From Hymenobacter ginkgonis (GTDB taxonomy: Bacteria; Bacteroidota; Bacteroidia; Cytophagales; Hymenobacteraceae): a DNA stretch of 64,000 bases. Position numbers and translations under genes: made by a program. Shown in pieces: positions 17,385 to 25,878 of this stretch. The first letter of the stretch is position 1. Every line of letters begins with the position of its first letter. The notes under the pieces are model-generated. The model was not told the DNA's origin. It worked only from the letters and a program-made list of their open reading frames with translations, and did not search any database. The stretch lies in the NCBI RefSeq assembly GCF_009755225.1, contig NZ_WQKZ01000003.1, positions 558,001-622,000 on the forward strand, read 5' to 3'.

Positions 17385-19037
17385 ATGAAAACTGTTTTTC
17401 TGCTAATTACGCTACTTATACCATACACTGGATGGGCACAAACGGAGCCTCCGGTTAGCATTGTATTTACTTCTTCTGATTTACCAATCATTAGCATTGA
17501 TACGCACCAGCAAGCAATTTTGGATGACCCAAAAATAACGGCTGCTATGGGAGTTATATATAACGGCCCCGGTGCCCGCAATTTTATAACGGATAAACCC
17601 ACTGCTTATAAAGGAAAAATAGGAATTGCTTTGCGCGGAAGTTCTTCGCAATGGTATTCACCCAAAAAATCGTATAGCCTGACCACCCAGGATAGCACAG
17701 GGGCCAACCTGAATGTGGGCCTGCTTGGCATGCCGGCCGATAACGACTGGGTATTATCGGCGGTGTACAGCGACAAAACCATGATACGCAATGCCTTGAC
17801 GTATGGAATTGGCCGCGATGCGGGTAGCTACGCCAGCCGCACGCACTATTGCGAGGTAGTGCTCGATGGCGTGTACCAGGGAGTCTACACGTTTATGGAG
17901 AAAATAAAGCAGGGTAGTAACCGCGTCAATATCAGCAAGCTAAAGAGTACCGATAACACCGGCGATGCCGTGACGGGCGGGTATATCCTGAAGCTTGATA
18001 AGACGACGGGTTCGCCGTCGGCTAGTTGGCTTTCGAAGTACCAAAACCCAGCCGACACCACGGAGAATAACATCCTTTTTCAGGTAGACTATCCCAAGTT
18101 GGCCGACATCACGGCGCCGCAGCGCACCTACATCGAAGCATACGCCGATAGCTTCGAGACGGCCTTGAGTACTAAGCCGTTTGCTGATGCGCGCAAGGGT
18201 TACCGGCACTACATCAACACACCGTCATTTGTTGATTATTTCTTACTTACGGAGCTTACCCGCAACATTGATGGGTACTGTTTCAGTACGTATTTTTACA
18301 AGGACCGCGCTAGCAAGGGGGGTAGGCTGACGATGGGGCCGCTGTGGGACTACGACCTGGCCTGGGGCAATGCGGGCTTTTGCGCCGGCGATTCGGCGGC
18401 GGGCTGGGTATATAACAACGCGCATTGTAGCGGGCACAAAATTCCGTTTTGGTGGCGCCAGCTCTTGGCCGACAGCACCTTTAGCCAAGAACTGCGCACC
18501 CGCTGGACGAGCCTGCGCACCACAGTGCTGAGCGAGGACAGCCTCGACCAGCGCATCGACGCCAATGCCGCCCAATTGCAGGAAAGCCAGGCGCGTAATT
18601 ACCAGGCCTGGCCAGTGCTGGGTACGTACGTGTGGGCCGATGCCAACGCGTTTGCCACGTACCAAGAGGAGGTTGACTACGTGAAGCGCTGGACGCACGA
18701 GCGCCTGCTGTGGATGGATGGCAACCTGCCGCGCCCGGCGGCCACCGCCCTGAGCAGCCGGGCGGCCGTGGCTTTCTCAGATGCCACGGCGTTTCCGGTG
18801 CCTTCTGCTACGTCGCTCACCGTTGACTATTCCCTACCCCAGGCATCGGCCGTGACGGTGGTGCTCCTTGATGTGCTCGGCCAGCCGGTGTATCAGCAGG
18901 CGCTGACTACGCAAGGCATTGGTAATCATGAGGTAGCTATTGCCATTTTTGCTGATTTGTCGCCTGGGGTTTACTCATTGCGGCTTACATCTAACGAGGG
19001 CAGCCGCACACTGCGCGTGGTGCGCTCAGCGCTTTAG
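17385..19037 (+). CDS. Secreted CotH family protein with C-terminal sorting domain
   Basis: The 550-residue protein has a signal peptide (residues 1-19, ending GWAQ). A CotH domain covers about residues 60-440: FRGSS-like ALRGSSSQWYSPKKSY, ADNDWVLSAVYSDKTMIRNAL, CEVVLDGVYQGVYTFMEKIK, and GPLWDYDLAWGN, the CotH metal-binding/active motif. CotH proteins are atypical kinases of spore coats and are also found in bacterial secreted proteins. The last 80 residues (FPVPSATSLTVDYSLPQAS ... GVYSLRLTS) are a type A sorting domain for type IX secretion. I chose the ATG at 17385 because it starts the signal peptide. The 5' third is less GC-rich than neighbouring genes. Confidence 0.88.
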   Translation: MKTVFLLITLLIPYTGWAQTEPPVSIVFTSSDLPIISIDTHQQAILDDPKITAAMGVIYNGPGARNFITDKPTAYKGKIGIALRGSSSQWYSPKKSYSLTTQDSTGANLNVGLLGMPADNDWVLSAVYSDKTMIRNALTYGIGRDAGSYASRTHYCEVVLDGVYQGVYTFMEKIKQGSNRVNISKLKSTDNTGDAVTGGYILKLDKTTGSPSASWLSKYQNPADTTENNILFQVDYPKLADITAPQRTYIEAYADSFETALSTKPFADARKGYRHYINTPSFVDYFLLTELTRNIDGYCFSTYFYKDRASKGGRLTMGPLWDYDLAWGNAGFCAGDSAAGWVYNNAHCSGHKIPFWWRQLLADSTFSQELRTRWTSLRTTVLSEDSLDQRIDANAAQLQESQARNYQAWPVLGTYVWADANAFATYQEEVDYVKRWTHERLLWMDGNLPRPAATALSSRAAVAFSDATAFPVPSATSLTVDYSLPQASAVTVVLLDVLGQPVYQQALTTQGIGNHEVAIAIFADLSPGVYSLRLTSNEGSRTLRVVRSAL

Positions 19038-19182
19038 AAGCTGTTTGAGGTAGCTTTTACCCTTCTAAAACGGTTTTTGTTAATTCAAACAGTGATATAA
19101 AAATAGGTTAGTTTCCTACATGACCAATTAGGAATTGATATTTATGCTGAATGAGTTTGTGTAAATGATTTCCTAAATTCGA

Positions 19183-19608
19183 TTAGTGAAGGGTTAGAAG
19201 CGGAATATTGGAGAATGCAACGCCGTATTCTTGTTGCATATAAGTATCCAATTCCTGTAAGAATATTCTCAGGCAATGCGTTATTTCTCCTAAGCCAAGT
19301 ATGTTATCGGCGTAGCTTTCGACCCAGGCAGAATGTAGAGTGTAATAGTGGTTATTTATTCGGGAAAAATGTAAAACAGGATTCTCTTCATATTCGTTGG
19401 ATGAATAATCGAAATCCAGAAAAGAGCCGGTAGCTATTTCTTTAAGCCATTTGCCGACACACATTGCAAAATCAAGAAGAGAAATCCCTTCGTTATCAAA
19501 AAACATTACCTCCTTGATAAGAACAGTTAGGCTACCATCAAGGGCAGCATAAGGATATTTTATCAGCAAAGCTTTATTTACTTCCGTGATTCTGAAAAGG
19601 AATTTCAT
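19183..19608 (-). CDS. Hypothetical protein, 141 residues
   Basis: I do not recognise this protein. It has no signal peptide or membrane segment, is acidic, and has alternating hydrophobic stretches (LDGSLTVLIKEVMFF, LDFAMCVGKWLKEIA, EITHCLRIFLQELDTYM) suggesting a small alpha/beta domain. Similar small acidic proteins sometimes act as immunity or accessory proteins, but that is speculation. The ATG lies four bases after the stop codon of the dienelactone-hydrolase-like gene, so the two are probably cotranscribed. The gene is clearly poorer in GC than its neighbours, which suggests recent acquisition. Confidence 0.7.
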   Translation of the reverse strand: MKFLFRITEVNKALLIKYPYAALDGSLTVLIKEVMFFDNEGISLLDFAMCVGKWLKEIATGSFLDFDYSSNEYEENPVLHFSRINNHYYTLHSAWVESYADNILGLGEITHCLRIFLQELDTYMQQEYGVAFSNIPLLTLH

Positions 19609-19612
19609 CCTT

Positions 19613-20470
19613 CTATCCTAGTTTATCCTTAAACAGCTTCAACGTACGCTCCCATGCCAATTTAGCGGCCTCAGCATTGTAGCGGGCGGGCGATGTGTCG
19701 TTGTTGAAAGCGTGGTTAACGCCTTCGTACACGAATAGCTCGTAGGGAATATGATTGGCCTTCAAAGCCACTTCGTAGGCTGGGATGCCGGCGTTGATGC
19801 GTTGGTCGAGGCCACCGTAGTGCAGCAGGATGGCCGCTTTTATTTGGGGCACGTCTTCGGCTTTGGGTTGCTGGCCGTAATAAGCCACGGCTACGTTGAG
19901 CTTGGGGTCGTGCACGGCCAGCTGGTTGGCGAGGCCGCCGCCCCAGCAAAAGCCTACGCAGCCGGTATGGCCGTTGCACTCGGGCCGGGCGCGCAGGTAG
20001 GTGAGAGCGGCGAGGTAATTATTCAGGTTTTTTTGCGGGTCGAGTTGGCCGATTAGCTCGCGGCCTTTGTCCTCGTCGGCGGGCGTGCCGCCCGCTACAG
20101 ACAGCGCATCGACGCCCAGCGCGAGGTAGCCGGCCTGCGCCACGCGGCGCGTCACATCTTTGATATGGGGGGTAAGGCCCCGATTTTCGTGAATAACGAC
20201 CACCGCGCCGCGTTTTTTCTTGCCCTTGGCGTGCACTAAATAGCCACTCACGGTGGCGCCGTCGCCGGGCCAGGTCACGGTTTCCTCCACCAAGTCCTCG
20301 GCGAGCGTCGAAATGGTGGCAGCTTGGGCGTAGCCGGGCTCCAGCATGGCCAGCGCTGCGGCCGCTAGGGCCGTGCCGCCGGCCAGCGCCGCCAGCCGGT
20401 CCAGAAACTCCTTGCGCGAAAGCGGGCGGTGGGTATACTCGTCGAAGAGGTTGATAATGCGCTGGTCCAT
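19613..20470 (-). CDS. Dienelactone hydrolase family protein, exported
   Basis: Alpha/beta hydrolase of 285 residues. Motifs include VVIHENRGL (with the family's Glu), GFCWGGGLAN with a cysteine nucleophile near residue 175, YGGLDQRI with the acid Asp, and GVNHAF with the catalytic His. The Cys-Asp-His triad is characteristic of dienelactone hydrolases. The N-terminus has LSRKEFLDRLAALAGGTALAAAALAML, a Tat-like signal with Lys in place of the second Arg, so export is likely. The start at 20470 removes 17 residues of improbable upstream frame. The substrate is unknown. It sits next to, but opposite to, the phenylacetate cluster and shares no visible operator with it. Confidence 0.88.
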   Translation of the reverse strand: MDQRIINLFDEYTHRPLSRKEFLDRLAALAGGTALAAAALAMLEPGYAQAATISTLAEDLVEETVTWPGDGATVSGYLVHAKGKKKRGAVVVIHENRGLTPHIKDVTRRVAQAGYLALGVDALSVAGGTPADEDKGRELIGQLDPQKNLNNYLAALTYLRARPECNGHTGCVGFCWGGGLANQLAVHDPKLNVAVAYYGQQPKAEDVPQIKAAILLHYGGLDQRINAGIPAYEVALKANHIPYELFVYEGVNHAFNNDTSPARYNAEAAKLAWERTLKLFKDKLG

Positions 20471-20538
20471 AGACGGCGGGGTAGGGGAGAAGAATAGAGC
20501 CGCAAAGTAGGGCGCATCCACTCAACTACCAGCGGCGC

Positions 20539-20897
20539 TTAGCTGAGCAGCGCTAGCAGCAGGCGCTTTAGCTCGCCGGGCGTGCGCCCGGTATGCTTTT
20601 TCACGATGCGAATAAAGTGGCTCCTATCCTGAAAGCCCGTGCGAAAATACACGTCGGTGAGTGTATTGCGCGGGTCGAGCAGCAGGAGTTTGGCTGCCTT
20701 AACGCGCGCGCTTGTTGAATGTACTCGAGTGCCGTGAAGCCGAGCTCATGCTTGAAGCAGTGAAAGAAATGTGCCTTGCTCATGCAGGCCTGGCTGGCCA
20801 GCTGCGGTTAGTAATCCTCACGGTGCGAGCGAGATGCCTCAACGAGCTCGGCATGATGTTCTTTAGTATCATAGTTGTAGCATGCGTTGGCCGATAG
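20539..20897 (-). pseudogene. Broken AraC-family regulator (C-terminal remnant)
   Basis: Read on the minus strand, the frame from 20810 encodes PQLASQACMSKAHFFHCFKH... and ELGFTALEYIQQAR, the first helix-turn-helix of an AraC-type DNA-binding domain. A tract CGCGCGCGC at 20703-20711 then shifts the frame. Removing two bases restores VKAAKLLLLDPRN, VYFRTGFQDRSHFIRIVKK and HTGRTPGELKRLLL up to a stop at 20539-20541. Upstream, an in-frame TAA at 20808-20810 interrupts the preceding part (ELVEASRSHREDY), and no N-terminal domain is found. Two independent lesions make a pseudogene likely, although sequencing errors are possible. Confidence 0.75.
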
Positions 20898-20968
20898 TAA
20901 CTAGGCTTACGCGAAGAGATAGCTTTAAAGTCCGGCTTATTTCCCCTTTTCAGTGGCAACTTTTTGCC

Positions 20969-20998
20969 TTGTAAAATAACAAACGTTCGTTAGTTTTG
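20969..20998 (+). promoter_or_regulatory. Promoter of paaK (TTG and TAGTTTTG)
   Basis: TTG at 20969-20971 and TAGTTTTG at 20991-20998, with 19 bases between, match the Bacteroidota -33/-7 promoter. The operator at 20980-20993 lies inside this promoter, so a bound repressor would block polymerase. Confidence 0.65.
20980..20993 (+). promoter_or_regulatory. PaaR-like operator upstream of paaK
   Basis: CAAACGTTCGTTAG matches all fixed positions of the palindrome CNAACGNNCGTTNG, the PaaR (TetR family) site I recall from Thermus. A close relative lies in front of paaA (24886-24899). The shared core of the two sites is TAACAAACGTT. Confidence 0.65.
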
Positions 20999-21045
20999 TC
21001 CTTCCTAGCAAGGGCTCACTCCCGATACCTTATAGCACGCCGCCG

Positions 21046-22395
21046 ATGCTCTTCAACCCTGAAATCGAACAGATGCCGCTGCCGCAACTGCGGGCCCTGC
21101 AAAACGACCGCCTGAAAGAGCAAGTGGCGTACCTCCACGCGAGGGTGCCGTTCTACCAGCGCAAATTTGCCGAGGCGGGCATCGACCCCGCCACTTTTCG
21201 CGGGCTAGAAGACTTGACTAAGCTCGGCTTCACCAAAAAAACGGACTTTCGGGATAACTACCCCTTCGGCCTTTTCGCGGTGCCCGAGGCCGAAGTAGCG
21301 CGGCTGCACTGCTCTAGCGGCACCACGGGCAAGGCCACGGTGGTAGGCTACACGGCCGGCGACCTGGATATTTTTGCTGAAGTAGTGGCCCGCTCGCTCG
21401 CCGCTGCCGGCTGCCGCCCCGGTATGAAACTGCAAAACGCCTACGGCTACGGCCTCTTCACGGGCGGCCTGGGCATCCACTACGGCGCCGAAAAGCTGGG
21501 CCTCACGGTCATCCCGGTTTCGGGGGGTAGCACCGACCGGCAATTGCAGCTACTTCAGGATTTTCGGCCCGAGATAATTTGTGCTATCCCCTCTTACGCA
21601 CAAGTGCTGGCCGAGGAAATGCAGCGGCGCGGCATCGCCCCCGAGGCCATCAACCTCCAGCTGGCCGTGCTCGGCGCCGAGCCCTGGACGGAAGCCATCC
21701 GCCAGCAAGTGCAGGCCGGTTTGCACGTGGCCGCCACCAACATCTATGGCCTGAGCGAGATACTCGGCCCCGGCATTTCGCAGGAAGACGTGGACGAGCG
21801 CGGCACCGGCAGCTACGTTTGGGAAGACCATTTTTACCCCGAAGTAGTAGACCGCCTCACTGGCGAGCCCGTGGCAGAGGGTGAGTTGGGCGTGTTGGTA
21901 TTCAGCACGCTTACCAAAAAGGCCATGCCTATTTTGCGCTATTGGACGGGCGACATCACGAACATCTACTACGACCACTCCGTGAAGCGCACCCACGTGA
22001 AAATGGGCCCCATCCGCGGCCGCGCCGACGATATGCTCATCATTCGCGGGGTCAACTTTTTCCCGACGCAAGTAGAGGATATTATCAGCAACATGGCGCA
22101 GGTTAGCCCCTACTACCAGGTAGTGGCTACCCGCCGCGGCAGCCTCGACGAGGTAGAAGTAAACGTGGAAGTAGCCGAATCGCTGCTGCGCGAACTGGGC
22201 CTGGCCACGGCCGCGCTCACGGCCGAGCACCTCCAACAGCACGAATGCCTGCGCCAGCTTCAGGGCTCATTTGCCAAAAAGATTAAGGACAATATTGGCC
22301 TTAGCATGCGGGTAAATTTGCTGGGCTGCGGCCAGCTGCCGCGCAGCGAGGGGGGTAAGCTTAGCCGTGTGAAGGACCTGCGGGAGTTGAAGTAA
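21046..22395 (+). CDS. paaK: Phenylacetate-CoA ligase
   Basis: PaaK activates phenylacetate with ATP and CoA to phenylacetyl-CoA, the first step of the pathway. The 449-residue protein is an ANL-superfamily enzyme: P-loop-like CSSGTTGKATVVGYT near residues 87-101, NIYGLSEI (adenylate motif), YWTGDIT, and the hinge GRADDMLIIRGVNFFPTQVE. The C-terminal AMP-binding domain is complete (to GGKLSRVKDLRELK). Length is close to other PaaK proteins. It stands 47 bases after a promoter overlapped by a PaaR-like operator. It begins the cluster that continues with paaE. Confidence 0.95.
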   Translation: MLFNPEIEQMPLPQLRALQNDRLKEQVAYLHARVPFYQRKFAEAGIDPATFRGLEDLTKLGFTKKTDFRDNYPFGLFAVPEAEVARLHCSSGTTGKATVVGYTAGDLDIFAEVVARSLAAAGCRPGMKLQNAYGYGLFTGGLGIHYGAEKLGLTVIPVSGGSTDRQLQLLQDFRPEIICAIPSYAQVLAEEMQRRGIAPEAINLQLAVLGAEPWTEAIRQQVQAGLHVAATNIYGLSEILGPGISQEDVDERGTGSYVWEDHFYPEVVDRLTGEPVAEGELGVLVFSTLTKKAMPILRYWTGDITNIYYDHSVKRTHVKMGPIRGRADDMLIIRGVNFFPTQVEDIISNMAQVSPYYQVVATRRGSLDEVEVNVEVAESLLRELGLATAALTAEHLQQHECLRQLQGSFAKKIKDNIGLSMRVNLLGCGQLPRSEGGKLSRVKDLRELK

Positions 22396-22424
22396 AAGTT
22401 GGTTAAAAAAGAATAAAACAGAAT

Positions 22425-22508
22425 GTCATGCTGACGAAGGAAGCATCTTGGTCGCTTCATTGAATGGCTTAGAGGAAGCGGCCAACATGCTTCCTTCGTC
22501 AGCATGAC
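22425..22508. repeat. Intergenic hairpin between paaK and paaE
   Basis: Perfect 22-base arms (22425-22446 and 22487-22508) built on GTCATGCTGACGAAGGAAGC. The 40-base core has a second imperfect stem (GGTCGCTTC/GAAGCGGCC). It may act as a terminator or an mRNA processing hairpin, and belongs to the dispersed hairpin family. Confidence 0.8.
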
Positions 22509-22533
22509 TTCGTATAATCAGTTGTATTTATAA

Positions 22534-23610
22534 ATGAGTCGCTTCCATAAATTAACTATCAAAAGCATCACTCGCGAAACGCCTGACTGCGTGTCGCTGG
22601 CCTTCGAGGTGCCGGCCGAGCTGCGCGACACGTTTCGCTACACGCCCGGCCAGTACCTGACCCTGCGCCGCGAGCACGAGGGCGAGGAGCTGCGGCGCTC
22701 GTATTCGCTATGCAGCAGTCCATTAGAAGAGGAGTGGCGCGTGGCTATCAAGCAAGTGCCCGGTGGGCGCTTCTCGACGCTGGCTGTGGCCGATGGCCTA
22801 CGCCCCGGCGACACCCTGGACGTGATGCCGCCCCAGGGCCGCTTTACCGCCCAGCTGCACCCTGCCCAGGCCAAGCTCTACGTGTTGTTTGCGGCTGGCA
22901 GCGGCATCACGCCGGTGTTTTCCATTGCCAAAACCGTGCTGCTAACCGAGCCCAACAGCCGCGTGTACCTGGTGTATGGCAACCGCGGCCGTAACTCCAT
23001 TATTTTCAAGGAAGCCATTGAGGGGCTGAAGAATAAGTTCTTGGAGCGCCTAAGCGTGTACCATGTGCTGAGCCGCGAGCAGGGCGACGCCGATCTGTTT
23101 TTTGGCCGCATTGACAAGGGTAAGGCCGCGCAGTTTTTGCAGAAAATTGTGCCCGCCGACCGCATCGACGAGTGCTTCATCTGCGGGCCCGAGGACATGA
23201 TATTGGGCGTGAAAGAGGCGCTGGCTGAGGCCGGAGTGGCCCCCGAAAAAATTCACTTCGAGCTATTTGCTACGGCGGGGGGTAGGCAGGCGGCGCGCGG
23301 CCCGGTGCGCCCGGTAGGGGAGGACGACCAGAAAAGCCAGGTAACCGTGCGCCTCGATGGCCGTGCTTATCGCCTCGACATGTCGTACTACGGTGATACG
23401 GTGCTTGATGCCGCGCTGGCCGCCGGGGTAGAAGCCCCCTATTCCTGCAAAAACGGCATGTGTAGCACTTGCCGCGCCCGCGTGACAAGCGGCACCGCCG
23501 AGATGGACGTCAACTACTCGCTCTCCGAAACCGAAGTAGCGAAGGGTTATATTCTCACTTGCCAGGCCCGGCCCACGGCAGCCACAGTCACCGTCGATTT
23601 TGATGAGTAA
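22534..23610 (+). CDS. paaE: Phenylacetyl-CoA epoxidase reductase subunit PaaE
   Basis: PaaE passes electrons from NAD(P)H through FAD and a 2Fe-2S cluster to the PaaA diiron site. The 358-residue protein has the ferredoxin-reductase part first: RRSYSLCSSP near residue 53 (FAD), FAAGSGITPVFSIAK and VYGNRG (nicotinamide), then CGPEDM. The C-terminal plant-type ferredoxin domain has YSCKNGMCSTCRARV (about residues 303-317) and a fourth Cys in ILTCQA. The domain order is typical of PaaE. It is separated from paaK by a hairpin and from paaABCD by a permease gene. Confidence 0.93.
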   Translation: MSRFHKLTIKSITRETPDCVSLAFEVPAELRDTFRYTPGQYLTLRREHEGEELRRSYSLCSSPLEEEWRVAIKQVPGGRFSTLAVADGLRPGDTLDVMPPQGRFTAQLHPAQAKLYVLFAAGSGITPVFSIAKTVLLTEPNSRVYLVYGNRGRNSIIFKEAIEGLKNKFLERLSVYHVLSREQGDADLFFGRIDKGKAAQFLQKIVPADRIDECFICGPEDMILGVKEALAEAGVAPEKIHFELFATAGGRQAARGPVRPVGEDDQKSQVTVRLDGRAYRLDMSYYGDTVLDAALAAGVEAPYSCKNGMCSTCRARVTSGTAEMDVNYSLSETEVAKGYILTCQARPTAATVTVDFDE

Positions 23611-23706
23611 GCGCCCAACGAGTGGCCGTAGCAGCGCACGGGGGCATTTCTCCGTAAAGCCTGAATAGCTTGGCGCCTTTGCCGGCCTTTCTCCCGCACT
23701 AGCCCT

Positions 23707-24774
23707 ATGGAACAGCCTACCCCCTTCAATCGCCTTTCCCAATCGGCTTACGTGCAGCGGGTACTCGTAGCGGTGGGTCTCGCGCTGCTGCTACTGGGGT
23801 TGCTGGGGCTGCTGGGGTTGGCCTTTAGCGTGTGGCTGCGGGTGCTGGCGGCGCTGCTTATTGCGTTGCCGTTGCGGGCCGGGGGCGACTGGCTGCACCG
23901 CCGCGCTGGGCTGCCAGCCGGGCTGGGGCTGCTGCTCGTAACGCTGGTAGTAGCGGCCCTGCTGGGCGGCATGGTCTGGCTGTTTTCGGCCCGCATTGGC
24001 GAGCAGGTAGAGGGGCTGCAACAGCAGCTGCCGCAGGCAATTCATGATGTGCAGCTGCGCGTGCAGGGCACCGAGTGGGGCCAGTGGCTGGCCCGCGAAA
24101 ACGTCGATTTTACTAGGGTCACGGGGGGCACGTCGGAGTGGCTGGGTCGGGCCACGGGCATCTTTTCGACTACCCTTAGCGTGGTGGCCGACGGCTACGT
24201 TATCATCTTTCTGGCACTGTTTCTGGCCTTGCAGCCCAAGGTGTATCGAGCGGGCTTGGTGATGCTGGTGCCCAAAGCTGGCCGGCCGCGGGCCAACGAA
24301 GTGCTCGACTGCATCAGCAGCACGCTGGTGAAGTGGGTATTAGGCCGGCTGGTGTCGATGTTGTTTGTGGGCGTGTTTACTTGGCTGGGCCTCACGTGGT
24401 TGGGTATGCCCATGGGTGCGGTGCTGGGATTATTTGCGGGGCTGGTCACGTTCATCCCCAACATCGGCCCGGTTATCTCGATGGTGCCGGCCGTGTTGCT
24501 GGCGTTTGTGCATGGTGGGCCGCACCAGGCGTTGTATGTGGTGCTGCTTTACCTGGCCGTACAAACTCTGGAAAGCGCCGCCGTATCGCCGCTGGTGCAG
24601 CAGCGCCTCATCCTGATGCCGCCGGCGCTCATTCTCATCGGGCAGCTCATTATCGGGTCATTTACGGGCCTGCTGGGCCTGACGCTGGCTACGCCCATTA
24701 TCGCCATCATCATTGTGCTGGTGAAGATGCTATATGTGCAAGATGTGCTCGATGATGATTCCGTAGCAGTCTAG
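23707..24774 (+). CDS. AI-2E family transporter (PerM-like permease)
   Basis: The 355-residue protein has about eight membrane segments: two long hydrophobic blocks in residues 15-95, one near 160, and several from 210 to 345. It has the family's soluble region between residues 100 and 150 and motifs such as PNIGPVISMVPAVLLAF and GLLGLTLATPIIAII. Members have been linked to export of autoinducer-2 and to ion transport; function varies and cannot be fixed here. It is inserted between paaE and paaA. Whether it moves a pathway substrate is unknown. Confidence 0.85.
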   Translation: MEQPTPFNRLSQSAYVQRVLVAVGLALLLLGLLGLLGLAFSVWLRVLAALLIALPLRAGGDWLHRRAGLPAGLGLLLVTLVVAALLGGMVWLFSARIGEQVEGLQQQLPQAIHDVQLRVQGTEWGQWLARENVDFTRVTGGTSEWLGRATGIFSTTLSVVADGYVIIFLALFLALQPKVYRAGLVMLVPKAGRPRANEVLDCISSTLVKWVLGRLVSMLFVGVFTWLGLTWLGMPMGAVLGLFAGLVTFIPNIGPVISMVPAVLLAFVHGGPHQALYVVLLYLAVQTLESAAVSPLVQQRLILMPPALILIGQLIIGSFTGLLGLTLATPIIAIIIVLVKMLYVQDVLDDDSVAV

Positions 24775-24872
24775 CTTTACTTGCCAGTAATGGTGAGCGC
24801 CAACCCTATTTGGTGTCTTGTCCAAACGGTATAGGCCGGTAGAAAGAACTACCTGATTACGCATTTTTTCCT

Positions 24873-24880
24873 TACCTTTG
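24873..24880 (+). promoter_or_regulatory. Candidate -7 box (TACCTTTG) for paaA
   Basis: TACCTTTG fits TAnnTTTG and lies five bases before the palindromic operator at 24881-24904, so the operator would cover the start of transcription. No clear TTG was found at the usual -33 distance. Confidence 0.55.
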
Positions 24881-24904
24881 AAAAACTAACAAACGTTAGT
24901 TTTT
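24881..24904 (+). promoter_or_regulatory. PaaR-like operator upstream of paaA
   Basis: Perfect 10-base inverted repeat AAAAACTAAC-AAAC-GTTAGTTTTT. Its core CTAACAAACGTTAG (24886-24899) fits CNAACGNNCGTTNG at all but one fixed position, and shares TAACAAACGTT with the site at paaK. It ends 11 bases before the paaA ATG. Confidence 0.65.
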
Positions 24905-24915
24905 GTTCGCTACTC

Positions 24916-25866
24916 ATGGAAACGTCCACGCTCACCCCCGAAGAACAATTTCAGGCCCGCATCGACGCCGACGTGCGCATCGAGCCCAAAGACTGGATGC
25001 CCGACGCCTACCGCAAAACCTTGATTCGGCAGATTTCGCAGCACGCGCACTCCGAAATTGTGGGGATGCTGCCCGAAGGCAACTGGATTACGCGGGCGCC
25101 TTCGCTCAAGCGCAAGTCTATCTTGCTGGCCAAGGTGCAGGACGAAGCCGGCCACGGCCTCTACCTCTACAGCGCGGCCGAAACGCTGGGCGCGAGCCGC
25201 GACCAGATGCTGGCCGACCTGCACTCGGGTAAGGCGAAATATTCGAGTATTTTCAATTACCCTACCCTCAGCTGGGCCGATATGGGCTGCGTAGGCTGGC
25301 TCGTGGACGGCGCCGCCATCCTCAACCAAGTGCCGCTGTGCCGCACCTCGTACGGGCCGTACGCGCGGGCCATGGTGCGGGTGTGCAAGGAGGAGAGCTT
25401 CCACCAGCGCCAGGGCTTCGAGGTGATGCAAACCTTGTGCGAAGGCTCGGCCGCGCAAAAGGAAATGGCGCAGGAGTCGCTCAACCGCTGGTGGTGGCCC
25501 ACGCTGATGATGTTTGGCCCCAAAGACGCCGACTCGCCCAACACCGAGCAGTCGATGAAGTGGCGCATCAAGCGCTTTACCAACGACGAGCTGCGCCAAA
25601 AATTTGTGGACATGATGGTGCCCCAGGCCGAATTTCTGGGCCTGACCGTGCCCGACGAAAAGGTGCAGTGGAATGAGGAGCGCCAGGCCTACGACTTCGG
25701 CGAAGTGAACTGGGACGAGTTTTGGGCCGTGGTAAAAGGCAACGGCCTTTGCAACCACGACCGCCTGCAAGCCCGCGTACAAGCCCACGAAGAAGGCGCC
25801 TGGGTGCGCGAGGCGGCGCTAGCGCACGCAGCCAAGCGGGCGGCACGGGCGGCAGTTGCGGCGTAA
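24916..25866 (+). CDS. paaA: Phenylacetyl-CoA epoxidase oxygenase subunit PaaA
   Basis: PaaA is the catalytic diiron subunit that turns phenylacetyl-CoA into the ring 1,2-epoxide. The 316-residue protein has the two carboxylate-His ligand motifs: [17 protein letters not shown] (about residues 76-92) and [13 protein letters not shown] (about 158-170). It also has [14 protein letters not shown] PaaR-like operator and promoter box lie directly upstream. It heads a tightly packed operon paaA-B-C-D, with gaps or overlaps of 12, -1 and -7 bases. The C-terminal [12 protein letters not shown] tail is probably disordered. Confidence 0.96.
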   Translation: METSTLTPEEQFQARIDADVRIEPKDWMPDAYRKTLIRQISQHAHSEIVGMLPEGNWITRAPSLKRKSILLAKVQDEAGHGLYLYSAAETLGASRDQMLADLHSGKAKYSSIFNYPTLSWADMGCVGWLVDGAAILNQVPLCRTSYGPYARAMVRVCKEESFHQRQGFEVMQTLCEGSAAQKEMAQESLNRWWWPTLMMFGPKDADSPNTEQSMKWRIKRFTNDELRQKFVDMMVPQAEFLGLTVPDEKVQWNEERQAYDFGEVNWDEFWAVVKGNGLCNHDRLQARVQAHEEGAWVREAALAHAAKRAARAAVAA

Positions 25867-25878
25867 CAATAAAAGTAT

